NCBI GenBank assembly: GCA_028821785.1
Contig: JAPKFC010000009.1
Location: 1-38,158, forward strand
Origin: Candidatus Poseidoniaceae archaeon
GTDB taxonomy: Archaea; Thermoplasmatota; Poseidoniia; Poseidoniales; Poseidoniaceae
Direction of reading: 5' to 3'
DNA length: 38,158 bases
The notes beneath the pieces were generated by a model, which saw nothing but the letters and a program-made list of their open reading frames with translations, did no database searches and had not been told where the DNA came from. The number at the start of each line of letters is the position of its first letter. The stretch's first letter is position 1. The translations under genes and the position numbers were made by a program. Below are positions 17,268-26,408 of the stretch, piece by piece.

Positions 17268-20200
17268 TTATTCTGATTCGCTAAAATTGGCTTGACGACC
17301 AGCGATTAAGCCAAGAGCAGCAGTAGTTAGAACTAGGCTTGCGATTAATGAGAGGGCGATCATCGCGGCTGAATAGATTCCAAAGTTACTGAACAATCCC
17401 ATCGGTGATAGCGAGATTACGAGGAATCCAGCAATATCTGAAGCTGCACTCCCTACCAATGCCAATCCACAAGCACCACCCACTCCAATTAATGCAGTAT
17501 GGTGGTCTTCTCCCTTTCTTATTCCTTCGCGATATCTTTCAGTGACGTGAATACAATAATCAATACCAACACCTAAAGAAATCGTAGCAATAGTCACAGT
17601 CACGATATTGAGTGATGCTCCAGCAGCATACATTAGCCCATATAACCACACCACCACAAGAAGAATTGGAACCAATGTTACAGTCGCTTGCTTAGGTGAT
17701 TTAAAGCCAATTGTCAGGGTGATAAATACGAATACTGAACCGAGTAGGAGGGAAGATTGCATTTCATTTTGCATTGCAGTTGAAGCAACATATCTTGTGA
17801 CAGGTCTTTCCGATGGCATGACCCAAGTCAGTGGTTTATCATCGACCTTTTCACCAGCATTGAGATAAGTTCCCGAAGATAGATTAGTGAACACACTTAA
17901 ATCTCTCCACAACTCTTCCATTCCACCTTTCATACTAGGGAAATCTTCTGGTGATGTAATTCCAAATCGCATTAGCATTCTTTGGTATTCTGCAGGCTCT
18001 CCATTGATGTCAAGCCAAGGTTGAGTTTGGTTTAATTCAACAGCAGGAGCGATATATAGGCGTACAATTGATGCAGGGATTGAAGGAATAGGTCCAGCAC
18101 CTGGTATGCCGTATAGGTAAGTATAGCCATAGAAAAATATCAAACAATCTCTATCGCCAAAGTCTGCAACAGTGCCACTTGCACTTGAATTACAATCCAT
18201 TCCATGACCTTCTTCTTCAACCAGCCATCCCGCATTTTCAAATGGAGTTGTATTATATCGCATACTCGCTTGTGCAAAATATAGTAATTCATCTAGTGCA
18301 AGAATGTCAATATTACCATCTGGTTGTCTTGTTATTTTGTCTGGAACTCCTTCCGCATGAACATTCATTTCACCTCTAAATTCATCTATTGCAGCGAAAA
18401 CAGCGGGGTCAGCAACATCGCCTTCGATCAACAATACGGCAGGTTCACCTTCATCCGCGAATCTTAGAGTAATTTCATTGACTCCAAAAGCAAAATCAGA
18501 ACGCTCATCAAGGAAATCTTCAACAGCAAAATCACCTTCTAAATTGGCCATTCCAATAGCGGCAGGAATCGTTATCAACAGTGCTAAAAATGCAATAACA
18601 AATGCATTTTTTCTAGTGCCACTACCCGCTGAAACTATTTTCAAAATCTTCTCAGTAGACCGATTCTTTCGAGAATTAACAGTACTTGTGTCCACTCCAC
18701 GCTTCTCCAACCATTGATCTAAGGAAAGTCGAATCAATGGCGCCCATATTCCAGTCAAAAGGAATGCAGCAAATATTCCTAATGCGGCTTCAATTCCAAA
18801 TGATCGCAATGCAGCAATATCGCTGAAAAGATTAGCCGCAAAAGCAGACATTGTCGTCAACGAAGTTAGTAAGATTGCGCGACCAACTCTTGACAAAGTA
18901 GTCGACGCGGCAGATTCAGCAGAATGACCAGCATTTCTCTCCTCTTTGTAACGATGTAAGGCGTGTAATGAATCATCAATACCTAAGGCAAGAACCAATA
19001 TCGGCAATAGATTAGAGAATTGAGAACGAGCGATTATTGTCCAACCAAACATCTGTGTAAATGCAGCAAAGTGTCCAATTAAACCCTGCATCCACAATAG
19101 CGCAGCACCTAAGGAAAACAAGACGATTAGCACATCAGACCACCTTCGCAAACTTATGAATAGCAATCCTGTAATCGCCAATCCCATCAAGATAATCAAT
19201 CCTCCACTGGCTTGTAATTCTCGGTTAACTTCGACATTTACTCCTTGGCCTAATAATAATGTAATAGTGGTTCTATCATGACTTCTTAATTGCCCTTCTA
19301 AATCCATATAAGACCATTCGGTTGAACAGCCAGCACCGTCTTCAGCCAGTGCTTTACAAGTCTCAGCATCATATTGCGGAGGGTTGAGAACGAGATTTCC
19401 ATCCGCGAGTCTATAGCCACCGATTACAATTCCATCATCGGTGAATTTGATATCAGTTTCTTGATGTGAATCTTTCCATTTTAATTCCCAACCCATATCT
19501 TCTAGAAGGCCTCTATCAAATTGAACCAATAACCATGTGGCGCTTGCAGACCATCTTCCCTTGCCCATTTGATGTGATTCCCATTCACCGGTTTCGGATA
19601 ATTGACCGCCGATAGGACCGGTGACATTGGATGTTGCATCAGCAACAAACCCTCTGTCCAATGACAACCAGCGCAAGAAATAATTTTGACTTACTTCTGC
19701 CATTCTTGCAGATGCTAAGTCTATGTGTTCCTGAGTTAAGTTTACATCGTCGAATAAGAGACATTCTAACTCACCACAATCACTCCAATTAGTGGCTGCG
19801 GGAATAACAGTTCCAAAAGGCGAAAGGGCATCTTGAGTAAGAATCGAAGTCCCATCCATAAAACCTCTAAAATGGTCTGGTAATGACATACTGCCATTGG
19901 TTTGCTGTCCGGTTACGTCACTGATTAATGGCTTTAGTGCAGGTGCTAGAGGATGATTGTCAATCACTTGCTTTTTTGCATCAATTTCCCTCAATAGTTC
20001 AAGATTTAGAATACCAGCAGTTGGTTGATCAATACCTTGCCATTCTTCACCAGCAGGAACCATTTGAGGTACTGGTGGTAGAGCTGAATAATCAGGTGTT
20101 CCATCTGATAGTAAGGGAACTGGTTGCCATTCGTTTATTGGTGGAATATACTGAGGTTGTCTTGCAGAAACTAAGAAGCCAAGAATTACTTCAGCATTAC

Positions 20201-20390
20201 TGAATTCTTCATTAATGATTTCCTGTGCAGTTAATTCAGGTGAATCCATTTCATATGATTCCATGTCTATTGGTTGCAGTGCAGTCATTGCTCCTGGAAT
20301 CATCAATAGCGTCAGCAGGAATACCGCGACGTGAACCTTACGGCGATGTGGGATCAGCCATTGAGAAACCGCTTCAAAGGTGATGCCCAT
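17268..20390 (-). CDS. RND superfamily transporter (MMPL/HAE3-like)
   Basis: This 1040-residue membrane protein has the two-repeat layout of RND transporters. Each half has one N-terminal membrane segment, a large extracytoplasmic domain (about residues 45-395 and 620-865), then about five membrane segments. The intramembrane motifs LALGIDDSLHALHRYKEER and ISLGVGIDYCIHVTERYREG, with paired Asp residues for proton relay, are in the expected places in both halves. Most similar are MMPL/Patched-like and HAE3 proteins, which export lipids, hopanoids or hydrophobic compounds; no partner subunit is seen. The first external domain is unusually rich in Pro and Gln. The ATG is preceded by GGAGGTTG at a longish 12 bases. 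Confidence 0.9.
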   Translation of the reverse strand: MGITFEAVSQWLIPHRRKVHVAVFLLTLLMIPGAMTALQPIDMESYEMDSPELTAQEIINEEFSNAEVILGFLVSARQPQYIPPINEWQPVPLLSDGTPDYSALPPVPQMVPAGEEWQGIDQPTAGILNLELLREIDAKKQVIDNHPLAPALKPLISDVTGQQTNGSMSLPDHFRGFMDGTSILTQDALSPFGTVIPAATNWSDCGELECLLFDDVNLTQEHIDLASARMAEVSQNYFLRWLSLDRGFVADATSNVTGPIGGQLSETGEWESHQMGKGRWSASATWLLVQFDRGLLEDMGWELKWKDSHQETDIKFTDDGIVIGGYRLADGNLVLNPPQYDAETCKALAEDGAGCSTEWSYMDLEGQLRSHDRTTITLLLGQGVNVEVNRELQASGGLIILMGLAITGLLFISLRRWSDVLIVLFSLGAALLWMQGLIGHFAAFTQMFGWTIIARSQFSNLLPILVLALGIDDSLHALHRYKEERNAGHSAESAASTTLSRVGRAILLTSLTTMSAFAANLFSDIAALRSFGIEAALGIFAAFLLTGIWAPLIRLSLDQWLEKRGVDTSTVNSRKNRSTEKILKIVSAGSGTRKNAFVIAFLALLITIPAAIGMANLEGDFAVEDFLDERSDFAFGVNEITLRFADEGEPAVLLIEGDVADPAVFAAIDEFRGEMNVHAEGVPDKITRQPDGNIDILALDELLYFAQASMRYNTTPFENAGWLVEEEGHGMDCNSSASGTVADFGDRDCLIFFYGYTYLYGIPGAGPIPSIPASIVRLYIAPAVELNQTQPWLDINGEPAEYQRMLMRFGITSPEDFPSMKGGMEELWRDLSVFTNLSSGTYLNAGEKVDDKPLTWVMPSERPVTRYVASTAMQNEMQSSLLLGSVFVFITLTIGFKSPKQATVTLVPILLVVVWLYGLMYAAGASLNIVTVTIATISLGVGIDYCIHVTERYREGIRKGEDHHTALIGVGGACGLALVGSAASDIAGFLVISLSPMGLFSNFGIYSAAMIALSLIASLVLTTAALGLIAGRQANFSESE

Positions 20391-20483
20391 GACCTATGGG
20401 CAACCTCCTTTAGTTTTGAAACCATGTTTTTACATAATTGATTATACCAGTCAATTAAAGTCATATGTTGTATAGCCAATAAC

Positions 20484-20837
20484 ATGGCAATAATGATAAT
20501 TCTCAATCAACAACCATATGACGGAACCGATGTTACTTGGAATGCGCTGAGATTAGCGAAACAATTGGTTGATGATGGTGAAGAGGTTAGGATCTTTTTG
20601 ATGAACGACAGTGTCGATTTAGCACGCGATGGAATAGAGCCTCCAGCAGGTGTTGAAGATATGGTGCAAATGACCAAGAATTTGATTGCTAGTGGCGTAG
20701 TTGTCAAAGTATGTGGAACTTGTCAGCAAAGATGTGGTGTTGCCGTTGGACAGCCATATTATGACGGAGCCAATTACTCGACTATGGCTGAATGTTCAGC
20801 ATGGGTTAGAGATAGCGAAAAAGTTCTAACTTTCTAA
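20484..20837 (+). CDS. DsrE/DsrF-like sulfur-relay family protein
   Basis: This 117-residue protein has the DsrE/YchN-like fold pattern: an N-terminal strand (MIILNQQPYDGTD), a helix with ALRLAKQLVDDGEEVRIFLMND, and a C-terminal part with conserved cysteines in KVCGTCQQRCG. Family members bind or transfer sulfur on cysteine or act as small trimeric regulators; which of these applies is unclear. The gene is divergent from the RND transporter with a 93-base gap. An AATTAAAG box 24-31 bases before the ATG would give a nearly leaderless transcript. Confidence 0.85.
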   Translation: MAIMIILNQQPYDGTDVTWNALRLAKQLVDDGEEVRIFLMNDSVDLARDGIEPPAGVEDMVQMTKNLIASGVVVKVCGTCQQRCGVAVGQPYYDGANYSTMAECSAWVRDSEKVLTF

Positions 20838-20912
20838 GCAAATGATAATTATTACAATGTTTGACTCATATTCTGGGCCAATATCAAGTAGTAGGGGCAT
20901 TGGAAACAGTTC

Positions 20913-21983
20913 ATGGAAATTACACTGAATGGCGAAATAAATCCTCCACCACTTGCTTTTTTTGTATTCGGATTTATTGTGTTCTTGCTTGGCTGTATTT
21001 GGCCTGTATTTATGGTGGACGACTTCCAAAATGAGTTGGAAGCATCATCTTGGCCAACGACCGATGCTACTGTTGTAGCTCTAGATGTTTACATCTATGA
21101 ATACCCGTGTGGCGACTCTCAAAGTCCTGACATATGCCGAGAATATCTCGTTAACTACCATCTGCGATACATGATTAATGGAACCATCTTTAATGTCGAG
21201 GAATCAGAGGAGGTATCTCATTTTGACTCCCGTGTCTGGGAGGTTGATTACCCAGTAAATTCGACTCGTGAAATCGCATACAATCCCGAAAACCCTGAAC
21301 ATTTCGATGTAAATCCCGAACATTACACTCCATTTATTGCACCTCTTATAGTGCTCATAGCATCTTCACTGCTCTCTATACTATTCATTATCGGTGGCGT
21401 AAAAAGCCTCTTCAAGAATTCTGGTGCGCACCAAACATCAAGTGGTCTAGAAAAGGGAATGCTTCCGCAATCAAATGATAATATTACATTCACCTATGCC
21501 AAAGGTGCCTGGGGGGTTCGTATCTATGATCATCCAACCGTCGAAGCATTAGCACAAAAACTACTATCATTCAGTTGTACATATGAGCAAATTGATACGT
21601 TTTTTACGGCATGTCAAGCAACTGAAGGGAATAATGCCACATTCGATGATAGAATTGATTTAGAGTGGTTGAATGAAGTCAATCAAATGGTTGAACAACA
21701 CAATTCAATTGCAAAATATAATTGGATACAAAAAGCCAACATCGCTCGGATTATTTTGCTTCTAATCTCAGCAATATTTGCACCGATTGCTCTTATTTTC
21801 GTATTGCCGGTTTGGTTAACATATTACGCATTACCTTGGTATGGGTGGATACCGGTATGGGGAGTTTTGACTCCACTTGGTCTCGTCGTTATCACCAGAA
21901 AATTAGTTGCTGAATTTGCATATAGAATCGATCAAGGACTAGCGGCAACACTCATGGAGTTCCTCCACAATGAGGAATACTAA
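20913..21983 (+). CDS. DUF3592-like membrane protein
   Basis: This 356-residue protein has a membrane segment at residues 11-33, an extracytoplasmic region resembling DUF3592 (SSWPTTDATVVALDVYIYEYPCG, then YHLRYMINGTIFN and REIAYNPENPEHF), and a second membrane segment near 145-168. A soluble region of about 90 residues follows, then two more segments near 265-320. The DUF3592 part is a beta-rich domain of unknown function, common in membrane proteins. A pair of Cys residues (CGDSQSPDIC) in the outer domain could form a disulfide. The C-terminal half was not recognised. It is 75 bases after the DsrE-like gene, so cotranscription is possible. Confidence 0.75.
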   Translation: MEITLNGEINPPPLAFFVFGFIVFLLGCIWPVFMVDDFQNELEASSWPTTDATVVALDVYIYEYPCGDSQSPDICREYLVNYHLRYMINGTIFNVEESEEVSHFDSRVWEVDYPVNSTREIAYNPENPEHFDVNPEHYTPFIAPLIVLIASSLLSILFIIGGVKSLFKNSGAHQTSSGLEKGMLPQSNDNITFTYAKGAWGVRIYDHPTVEALAQKLLSFSCTYEQIDTFFTACQATEGNNATFDDRIDLEWLNEVNQMVEQHNSIAKYNWIQKANIARIILLLISAIFAPIALIFVLPVWLTYYALPWYGWIPVWGVLTPLGLVVITRKLVAEFAYRIDQGLAATLMEFLHNEEY

Positions 21984-21999
21984 ACAAGTGACATTAGAA

Positions 22000-22083
22000 T
22001 GCGGGGGGCAGGATTCGAACCTGCGAATCAATAAGAAATGGGACCTAAACCCACCGCCGTTGACCAAGCTGGGCGACCCCCGC
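22000..22083 (-). tRNA. tRNA-Leu (anticodon UAG)
   Basis: The minus strand folds as a type II tRNA. The acceptor stem GCGGGGG pairs with CCCCCGC and is followed by discriminator A. The T arm reads GCAGG-TTCGAAT-CCTGC. The D loop contains the GG pair. The anticodon arm GTGGG-TTTAGGT-CCCAT has TAG at positions 34-36. A long variable arm (between the anticodon and T arms) is typical for leucine. CCA is not encoded, as is common in archaea. No intron is seen. Confidence 0.95.
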
Positions 22084-22194
22084 GCAATCTCAATGCGGTA
22101 GTCAATCACTTTTGAATAGAGCGCTTCAAAACTTGGATCATAATTGCTATGCGAATATTGTTTTCCATTTCATCCAAATTTTTCAATGACGGTG

Positions 22195-23028
22195 TTACAA
22201 TATTTTTGGTCTACGTAATATCAGGACCCGTATCATATATGTGAAGAGACTCCGTTCAATTAGTTTAGAAGGAACTCTATGGACATATTTTTCGTGAAGC
22301 TTAGGCAGATCACTCCAATGCGCTCGAGGTTCTTCATGATGCGCTGTATGATATCCAATATTGAACCATATGAGATTTACCATTCCTGTAAAGTTGCGCG
22401 AGAATACAAGCGTATCGTCAGTAGGAGCATCAGGACCAGTTCCAGGTTGAGCGCCTGCATGCTGTAGATAGTTTGCAGCCAATAGCCAGTGCAAGCCAAA
22501 CATTTGAGGAACAATAACAAGAATAAGCCAAGAGTTGATATCGATAATAGCAAGTATGGAAGATACTGTGATAATAGAAATAAATTCAATAAGAGGCCAA
22601 AAATCTCTTTGCGATAGGCGTTTTTTTACATATCTTAATAGTGTTGGAATAAGTACTGAAAGGGCTTGAAAAGGGTGCAAAATATAGCCTACAATGTGGT
22701 TATGGTTTCCTCCAAATCGATATGTTCTTGTTTCATCTTTAGGGCCATGATTGTAACGATGATGATTGCCAATGTGTGATGGGAAAAATACGTATGTAGG
22801 TGTGGCTTGTATGACGCTTAGATACAAGTCAGTAATTCTGTTTAGATGCTTCCAACGCCATATTCTCAGATGAGTATGATTGTGCTGAGTAACTGCCAAT
22901 CCAACTGATAGTAACAATACAGTGGCATAGAAATACCACTGGATTCCGTGAAACCATTGCCATGCAATTAATGCTGGATATACAACCATGTAGAGGAGTG
23001 ATTGTAAGTCTGCTTTACGCAGAAGCAT
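22195..23028 (-). CDS. Fatty acid desaturase-like membrane diiron enzyme
   Basis: This 277-residue protein has the histidine boxes of the membrane fatty acid desaturase family: QHNHTH near residue 48, HIGNHHRYNH near 87, an extra LQHAGAQPG segment near 189, and GYHTAHHEEP near 229. Hydrophobic segments at roughly 10-45 and 140-190 would hold two pairs of membrane helices with the boxes on the cytoplasmic side. Members desaturate or hydroxylate acyl chains or carotenoids using two irons and oxygen. It is the last gene of a tightly packed five-gene operon with a KAS III-like enzyme, so an acyl-chain substrate built by that cluster is inferred. Confidence 0.88.
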   Translation of the reverse strand: MLLRKADLQSLLYMVVYPALIAWQWFHGIQWYFYATVLLLSVGLAVTQHNHTHLRIWRWKHLNRITDLYLSVIQATPTYVFFPSHIGNHHRYNHGPKDETRTYRFGGNHNHIVGYILHPFQALSVLIPTLLRYVKKRLSQRDFWPLIEFISIITVSSILAIIDINSWLILVIVPQMFGLHWLLAANYLQHAGAQPGTGPDAPTDDTLVFSRNFTGMVNLIWFNIGYHTAHHEEPRAHWSDLPKLHEKYVHRVPSKLIERSLFTYMIRVLILRRPKIL

Positions 23029-23030
23029 AC

Positions 23031-23948
23031 TCAGTTCTCCATTCCCAACTCAGTACGGATATTTTCAAGATGTGCGTGTACATGTTCAACAAAGAATCCA
23101 TGCATCAAAAATCTGTATGAGAGGCCTGTGGGGCCAACTAATATCATAGGAAAACGATTGTAAGCAATATCAGCGAAATGCGTTGCTCCAACGATATCAT
23201 CAATCAATAGGCCAACAGAATGATCAAATTGGAATGAATTAATTGCAGCCTCATATTCCTTAGAAGTTAGCCATAAGCAAAATGAAGTCTTAAACAATTC
23301 ATGAGCGGTCTCAAAATCAAGAATCTGAGTCCATTTCTTGCGATGCATTCCATATTCAACTCGAACAGGATTCCAATTATTCCAAGATAAATTTTCGTCC
23401 TCTATAGGCCAAAGTTCTCTACTTGGATTCTGTAAGTCTCGCATTGTCATTAATACCCCTTGGTCATGGTGGACAAATGTTTGAACCATTAAATCACGAA
23501 TCATCTTTGGATAGATTAATACTGGTTCTATCTCATCTTGTCCTGAGTTATCGATTACGAAATTTAACAAATTACTTTCAGCTTGGAAGTGTCTTAGAAT
23601 TAAAATATTGGCTTCAGGGCGAACAAAATATTTCATGAAAAAGCAAATTTGCCATTGAAGGAAACGATGTGCACGCCACTGAATTGGCAATAACCGCTTG
23701 ATGTAATAAGTGATGTGAAGGGTGATAGTAAGCATAATCTTCAATGTAGGTAATATGATGATTCTAAGAGGATTTTGCAAATCTTTAATCCAGTATTCCT
23801 TTGCTTTAGGGTCTAATGGTAGACTCTGATCTCCAGAAAGTGCATCAGACAATGTTGCAGGCATTCTTCCATGATTTCTTGACATTTCTTTACGTTGTTT
23901 ACGTAAAATTCGTTTTTCTTTTCGTGAAAGGTTATCATCTGATTTCAT
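23031..23948 (-). CDS. Hypothetical protein in acyl-chain cluster (DUF6999-like?)
   Basis: This protein has about 305 residues from the ATG at 23948, which has GGAGG upstream; the ORF track start at 24008 lies inside the upstream gene. The N-terminus is strongly basic (RKEKRILRKQRKEM). Residues 60-110 contain one amphipathic or membrane-associated stretch (PLRIIILPTLKIMLTITLHITYYI). A conserved-looking core follows with RPEANILILRHFQAESNLL, a His-rich part (TFVHHDQG), and a C-terminus with FFVEHVHAHLENI. It resembles, from memory and unchecked, a family (DUF6999) found beside KAS III and heme-oxygenase-like enzymes in bacteria. Function is unknown; it probably belongs to the same pathway. Confidence 0.7.
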   Translation of the reverse strand: MKSDDNLSRKEKRILRKQRKEMSRNHGRMPATLSDALSGDQSLPLDPKAKEYWIKDLQNPLRIIILPTLKIMLTITLHITYYIKRLLPIQWRAHRFLQWQICFFMKYFVRPEANILILRHFQAESNLLNFVIDNSGQDEIEPVLIYPKMIRDLMVQTFVHHDQGVLMTMRDLQNPSRELWPIEDENLSWNNWNPVRVEYGMHRKKWTQILDFETAHELFKTSFCLWLTSKEYEAAINSFQFDHSVGLLIDDIVGATHFADIAYNRFPMILVGPTGLSYRFLMHGFFVEHVHAHLENIRTELGMEN

Positions 23949-24681
23949 ATTCAATTTCCTCCAATTGTAATCTATAAAGCCGTGCAACAACCTTTGCAGT
24001 TTTGACAATAAGTTCCACAGATTCTTGAGTTAGACAAACTTCCTCCAACATGTCATAGAATTGTTGCATATGATCGCCGTCATTATGGCCATGATATCTC
24101 ATAAATCGGGTAGAATCGTCCTTCAAACCAGTCAATTCTTGGATTCTTTCTGCCCAAGAGGTGGCCATTTTTTCACCTAGACCTTCAATAATCCACATCG
24201 CTCCAAGTAAGTCAATTGGATTAGGACGAGAGGAGCGATACATTAGGAAACCATGCAGTGCTTCAGAACCAATATTTCTTGACATGTCTTGAATGTCCTC
24301 AATGCTTCCACCAGTAGCGATGTAGTCTTTTTCAATTAATTCATAATCTTTATGTTCATCCATTGCATGTTGTATTATCGTAGAACGTATTTCACTATGC
24401 TCGCTATCAAAACTACTAGCGGTACGAGCAATCCATCGCGACCCTTCAATTACTTGCTGTCTTAAATTTCGTAAAAAGCATAGATGGTCCTCAACAGTAT
24501 AGGTTCCTAAATCAATTCGGCGAATAAGAGGGACTGTTGATAAATCTCTTTCAAAACCGAGCCATACTCGTAATAATTGTTGAAGACATACTTGAGCATG
24601 AGGATTTAGCGAAACCATTTCTTTATTTTCACTATCTCCGCCCTTAGGCCCGTTATTAATCGTAATTTCACTATCACTCAT
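23935..24681 (-). CDS. Heme-oxygenase-like putative diiron/iron redox enzyme
   Basis: This 248-residue, all-helical protein looks like the iron-containing redox enzyme family with a heme-oxygenase/TenA-like fold. Candidate metal ligands are spread as expected: Glu in QQVIEGSRWIA, the HAMDEHKDYELIEKDY segment, Glu residues in IIEGLGEKM, and a final HGHNDGDHMQQF motif (H-x-H...D-x-x-H-like). Relatives such as UndA and other HDO-fold enzymes use a transient diiron site and oxygen for oxidative chemistry on acyl or amino-acid substrates. The start overlaps the KAS III stop by four bases (ATGA), and its own end overlaps the next gene by 14 bases. The reaction is unknown; the fold assignment is by pattern only. 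Confidence 0.75.
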   Translation of the reverse strand: MSDSEITINNGPKGGDSENKEMVSLNPHAQVCLQQLLRVWLGFERDLSTVPLIRRIDLGTYTVEDHLCFLRNLRQQVIEGSRWIARTASSFDSEHSEIRSTIIQHAMDEHKDYELIEKDYIATGGSIEDIQDMSRNIGSEALHGFLMYRSSRPNPIDLLGAMWIIEGLGEKMATSWAERIQELTGLKDDSTRFMRYHGHNDGDHMQQFYDMLEEVCLTQESVELIVKTAKVVARLYRLQLEEIEYEIR

Positions 24682-25814
24682 GCACTCACCGCCGTTAAAT
24701 GAAAATAAGTTGTATTGAATCTCCCGCTTTCAGGAACAAAGCAGAGGATTCTATCTCCCTCCTTTACTTCAACATCACTTGAACGTACAAATTCATCAAT
24801 CATAATGAACATTGATGCTGCACCAGTATTCCCTCGTGTATAGAGGTTTGTCCACCATCGCTCTTGAGGAATTGCCACACCTGCTGCTTCAAGCATTTCT
24901 AGAATTTTATTTTTGAAATGATGACTTGAATAATGGCACAAGAAATGATCTACTTCGCTTGGCTTGTTTATTCCTTCTTCAACCAGTCTAAGGTATCCAT
25001 CAACACCCATTCGCACAATGTTATCCAGCAATCTAACATCTTGCCTCAACAGTAGTGCACCTTCCCTTTCAGCTTCTGCGTAACTATCGTAATCTTGCCA
25101 TGTTTTGGTTTCACCTATTCTTCCAGATGAACCAACACTCATACATGTTGGAAATGCATGAGCATGAGAATATCCTTTCATCCAATCGATGCGAAAACTC
25201 AATCCTTTTGGAGATGGTTTATTTTGCAATAATAATGCTCCAGCACCATCGGATAACATCCAACGCAAAAATTCAGTATTGAAATCAATTTTCTTTTCTG
25301 CAAAAGTAGATTCCGTAGCAGCTTCATATCGTTGCTTTTTCAATAGACGGCTTGCCAATTCACTAGATACGACCAACGCAGATTCATGTTCGTCTAATCG
25401 TAAACTATTCCAAGCCGCTTTCAAAGCCATTGTCGATGAAGAACATATGCCATGGGTTGAAATTATTTCGATACTAGGCAATTCTAATTCAGCTTGTACC
25501 ATGCTTGCCATCCCTGGAGCAGGATGATCACCTTGAGTTGACGCAACAGCTAACATTCCAATATTCTCTCTTGCGACAAACGCTCTGTCAAGACATTGTT
25601 CAGCGGCATTTGTTGCCATCTCAACATTGCTATGAGTTGTTTGTTGATTCTCATCAATTGCATAATGGCGGGTTTCAATTCGATTGGCCTTTTGGATTTG
25701 AACTCGCAAAAATGATGCTTGACCATTTACCGCACCTAGGATATTCTCAACTTGCTCACAATTGATTGGCGGACCTGGAAGGAAACATCCAGTGCTTGTA
25801 ATGTAAACTGGCAT
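24678..25814 (-). CDS. 3-oxoacyl-ACP synthase III-like (KAS III/DarB-like) condensing enzyme
   Basis: This 378-residue thiolase-fold protein has the KAS III catalytic triad. The nucleophile lies in THGICSSSTMAL near residue 123, the His in HFLCHYSSHH near 285, and the Asn in YTRGNTGAAS near 324. KAS III enzymes condense an acyl-CoA or acyl-ACP starter with malonyl-ACP. The catalytic neighbourhood resembles secondary-metabolism members (DarB/StlD type) more than housekeeping FabH, an impression that should be checked. The TGATG junction with the upstream membrane gene fixes the ATG at 25814 as start. Archaea normally lack fatty acid synthase and ACP, so the substrate carrier is an open question. 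Confidence 0.85.
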   Translation of the reverse strand: MPVYITSTGCFLPGPPINCEQVENILGAVNGQASFLRVQIQKANRIETRHYAIDENQQTTHSNVEMATNAAEQCLDRAFVARENIGMLAVASTQGDHPAPGMASMVQAELELPSIEIISTHGICSSSTMALKAAWNSLRLDEHESALVVSSELASRLLKKQRYEAATESTFAEKKIDFNTEFLRWMLSDGAGALLLQNKPSPKGLSFRIDWMKGYSHAHAFPTCMSVGSSGRIGETKTWQDYDSYAEAEREGALLLRQDVRLLDNIVRMGVDGYLRLVEEGINKPSEVDHFLCHYSSHHFKNKILEMLEAAGVAIPQERWWTNLYTRGNTGAASMFIMIDEFVRSSDVEVKEGDRILCFVPESGRFNTTYFHLTAVSA

Positions 25815-26386
25815 CAAACCATCCCCTTCTTTTGTGCACGTTCATAAGTGTAACATCTCCACCATTCTTGCATATAGGGGAATACGACAAAAATCGTCAT
25901 GATAGTCATGTATATCGCTGCGTAATCACCTGTTGCTCCAAGAGGTTCTTTGCGCCATTCGAATGCAAATTCACCAGTGAAATCTAATGCAACTAATTTC
26001 ATGAAGACATCCCATTTGCGAACAATAATCATCAGCACTAGGAACAATGGTAAAGTGGCTAAATAATTATGTGCGTGCACCTCCCATATGCTGATTTCAC
26101 GTTTTCCTGTTGCAAAATGGACATCGTAATGAGCAACTAATTCATGCGTAATTAGTATTAGCAGGCATAAAATCAAAATTAATACATTTACTTCAAACAA
26201 CAGAGATAATATCACTGGTAGTCCGATTTGGAGACCCATTACACAATGAATAGTTGCTTCATGAAGGCCTGAGGTTGATTCAATATTGGTCTTACGATGA
26301 CACCACCAATCAAGCATTCCTGCAATTCCCCAAAGAGGTAGCAGGACATATAGCATGACATACAAGACAAGTACTTCCGCTTCCAT
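25814..26386 (-). CDS. His-rich membrane protein, possible membrane metalloenzyme
   Basis: This 190-residue protein has about four membrane segments (residues 5-25, 49-79, 108-122 and 153-170). Between them are many potential metal ligands: D26 and H30 in DWWCHR, H42 to H47 in HEATIH, HELVAHYDVH at 81-90, and EVHAH at 102-106. The H-x4-H-x3-H arrangement and the paired boxes next to membrane helices recall diiron hydroxylases and desaturases, but I cannot place it in a named family. It is the first gene of the five-gene cluster, with a TATA-like box 23-31 bases upstream, and ends in a TGATG overlap with the condensing enzyme. Confidence 0.72.
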   Translation of the reverse strand: MEAEVLVLYVMLYVLLPLWGIAGMLDWWCHRKTNIESTSGLHEATIHCVMGLQIGLPVILSLLFEVNVLILILCLLILITHELVAHYDVHFATGKREISIWEVHAHNYLATLPLFLVLMIIVRKWDVFMKLVALDFTGEFAFEWRKEPLGATGDYAAIYMTIMTIFVVFPYMQEWWRCYTYERAQKKGMV

Positions 26387-26408
26387 TCAGTATAATGTTG
26401 TTTATTTT

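Noticed and set aside
22000-22194. tRNA-Leu as an integration site for the five-gene cluster
   Set aside because: The cluster lies on the 5' side of the tRNA, whereas integration normally uses the 3' end; no integrase and no repeat of the tRNA end was seen.
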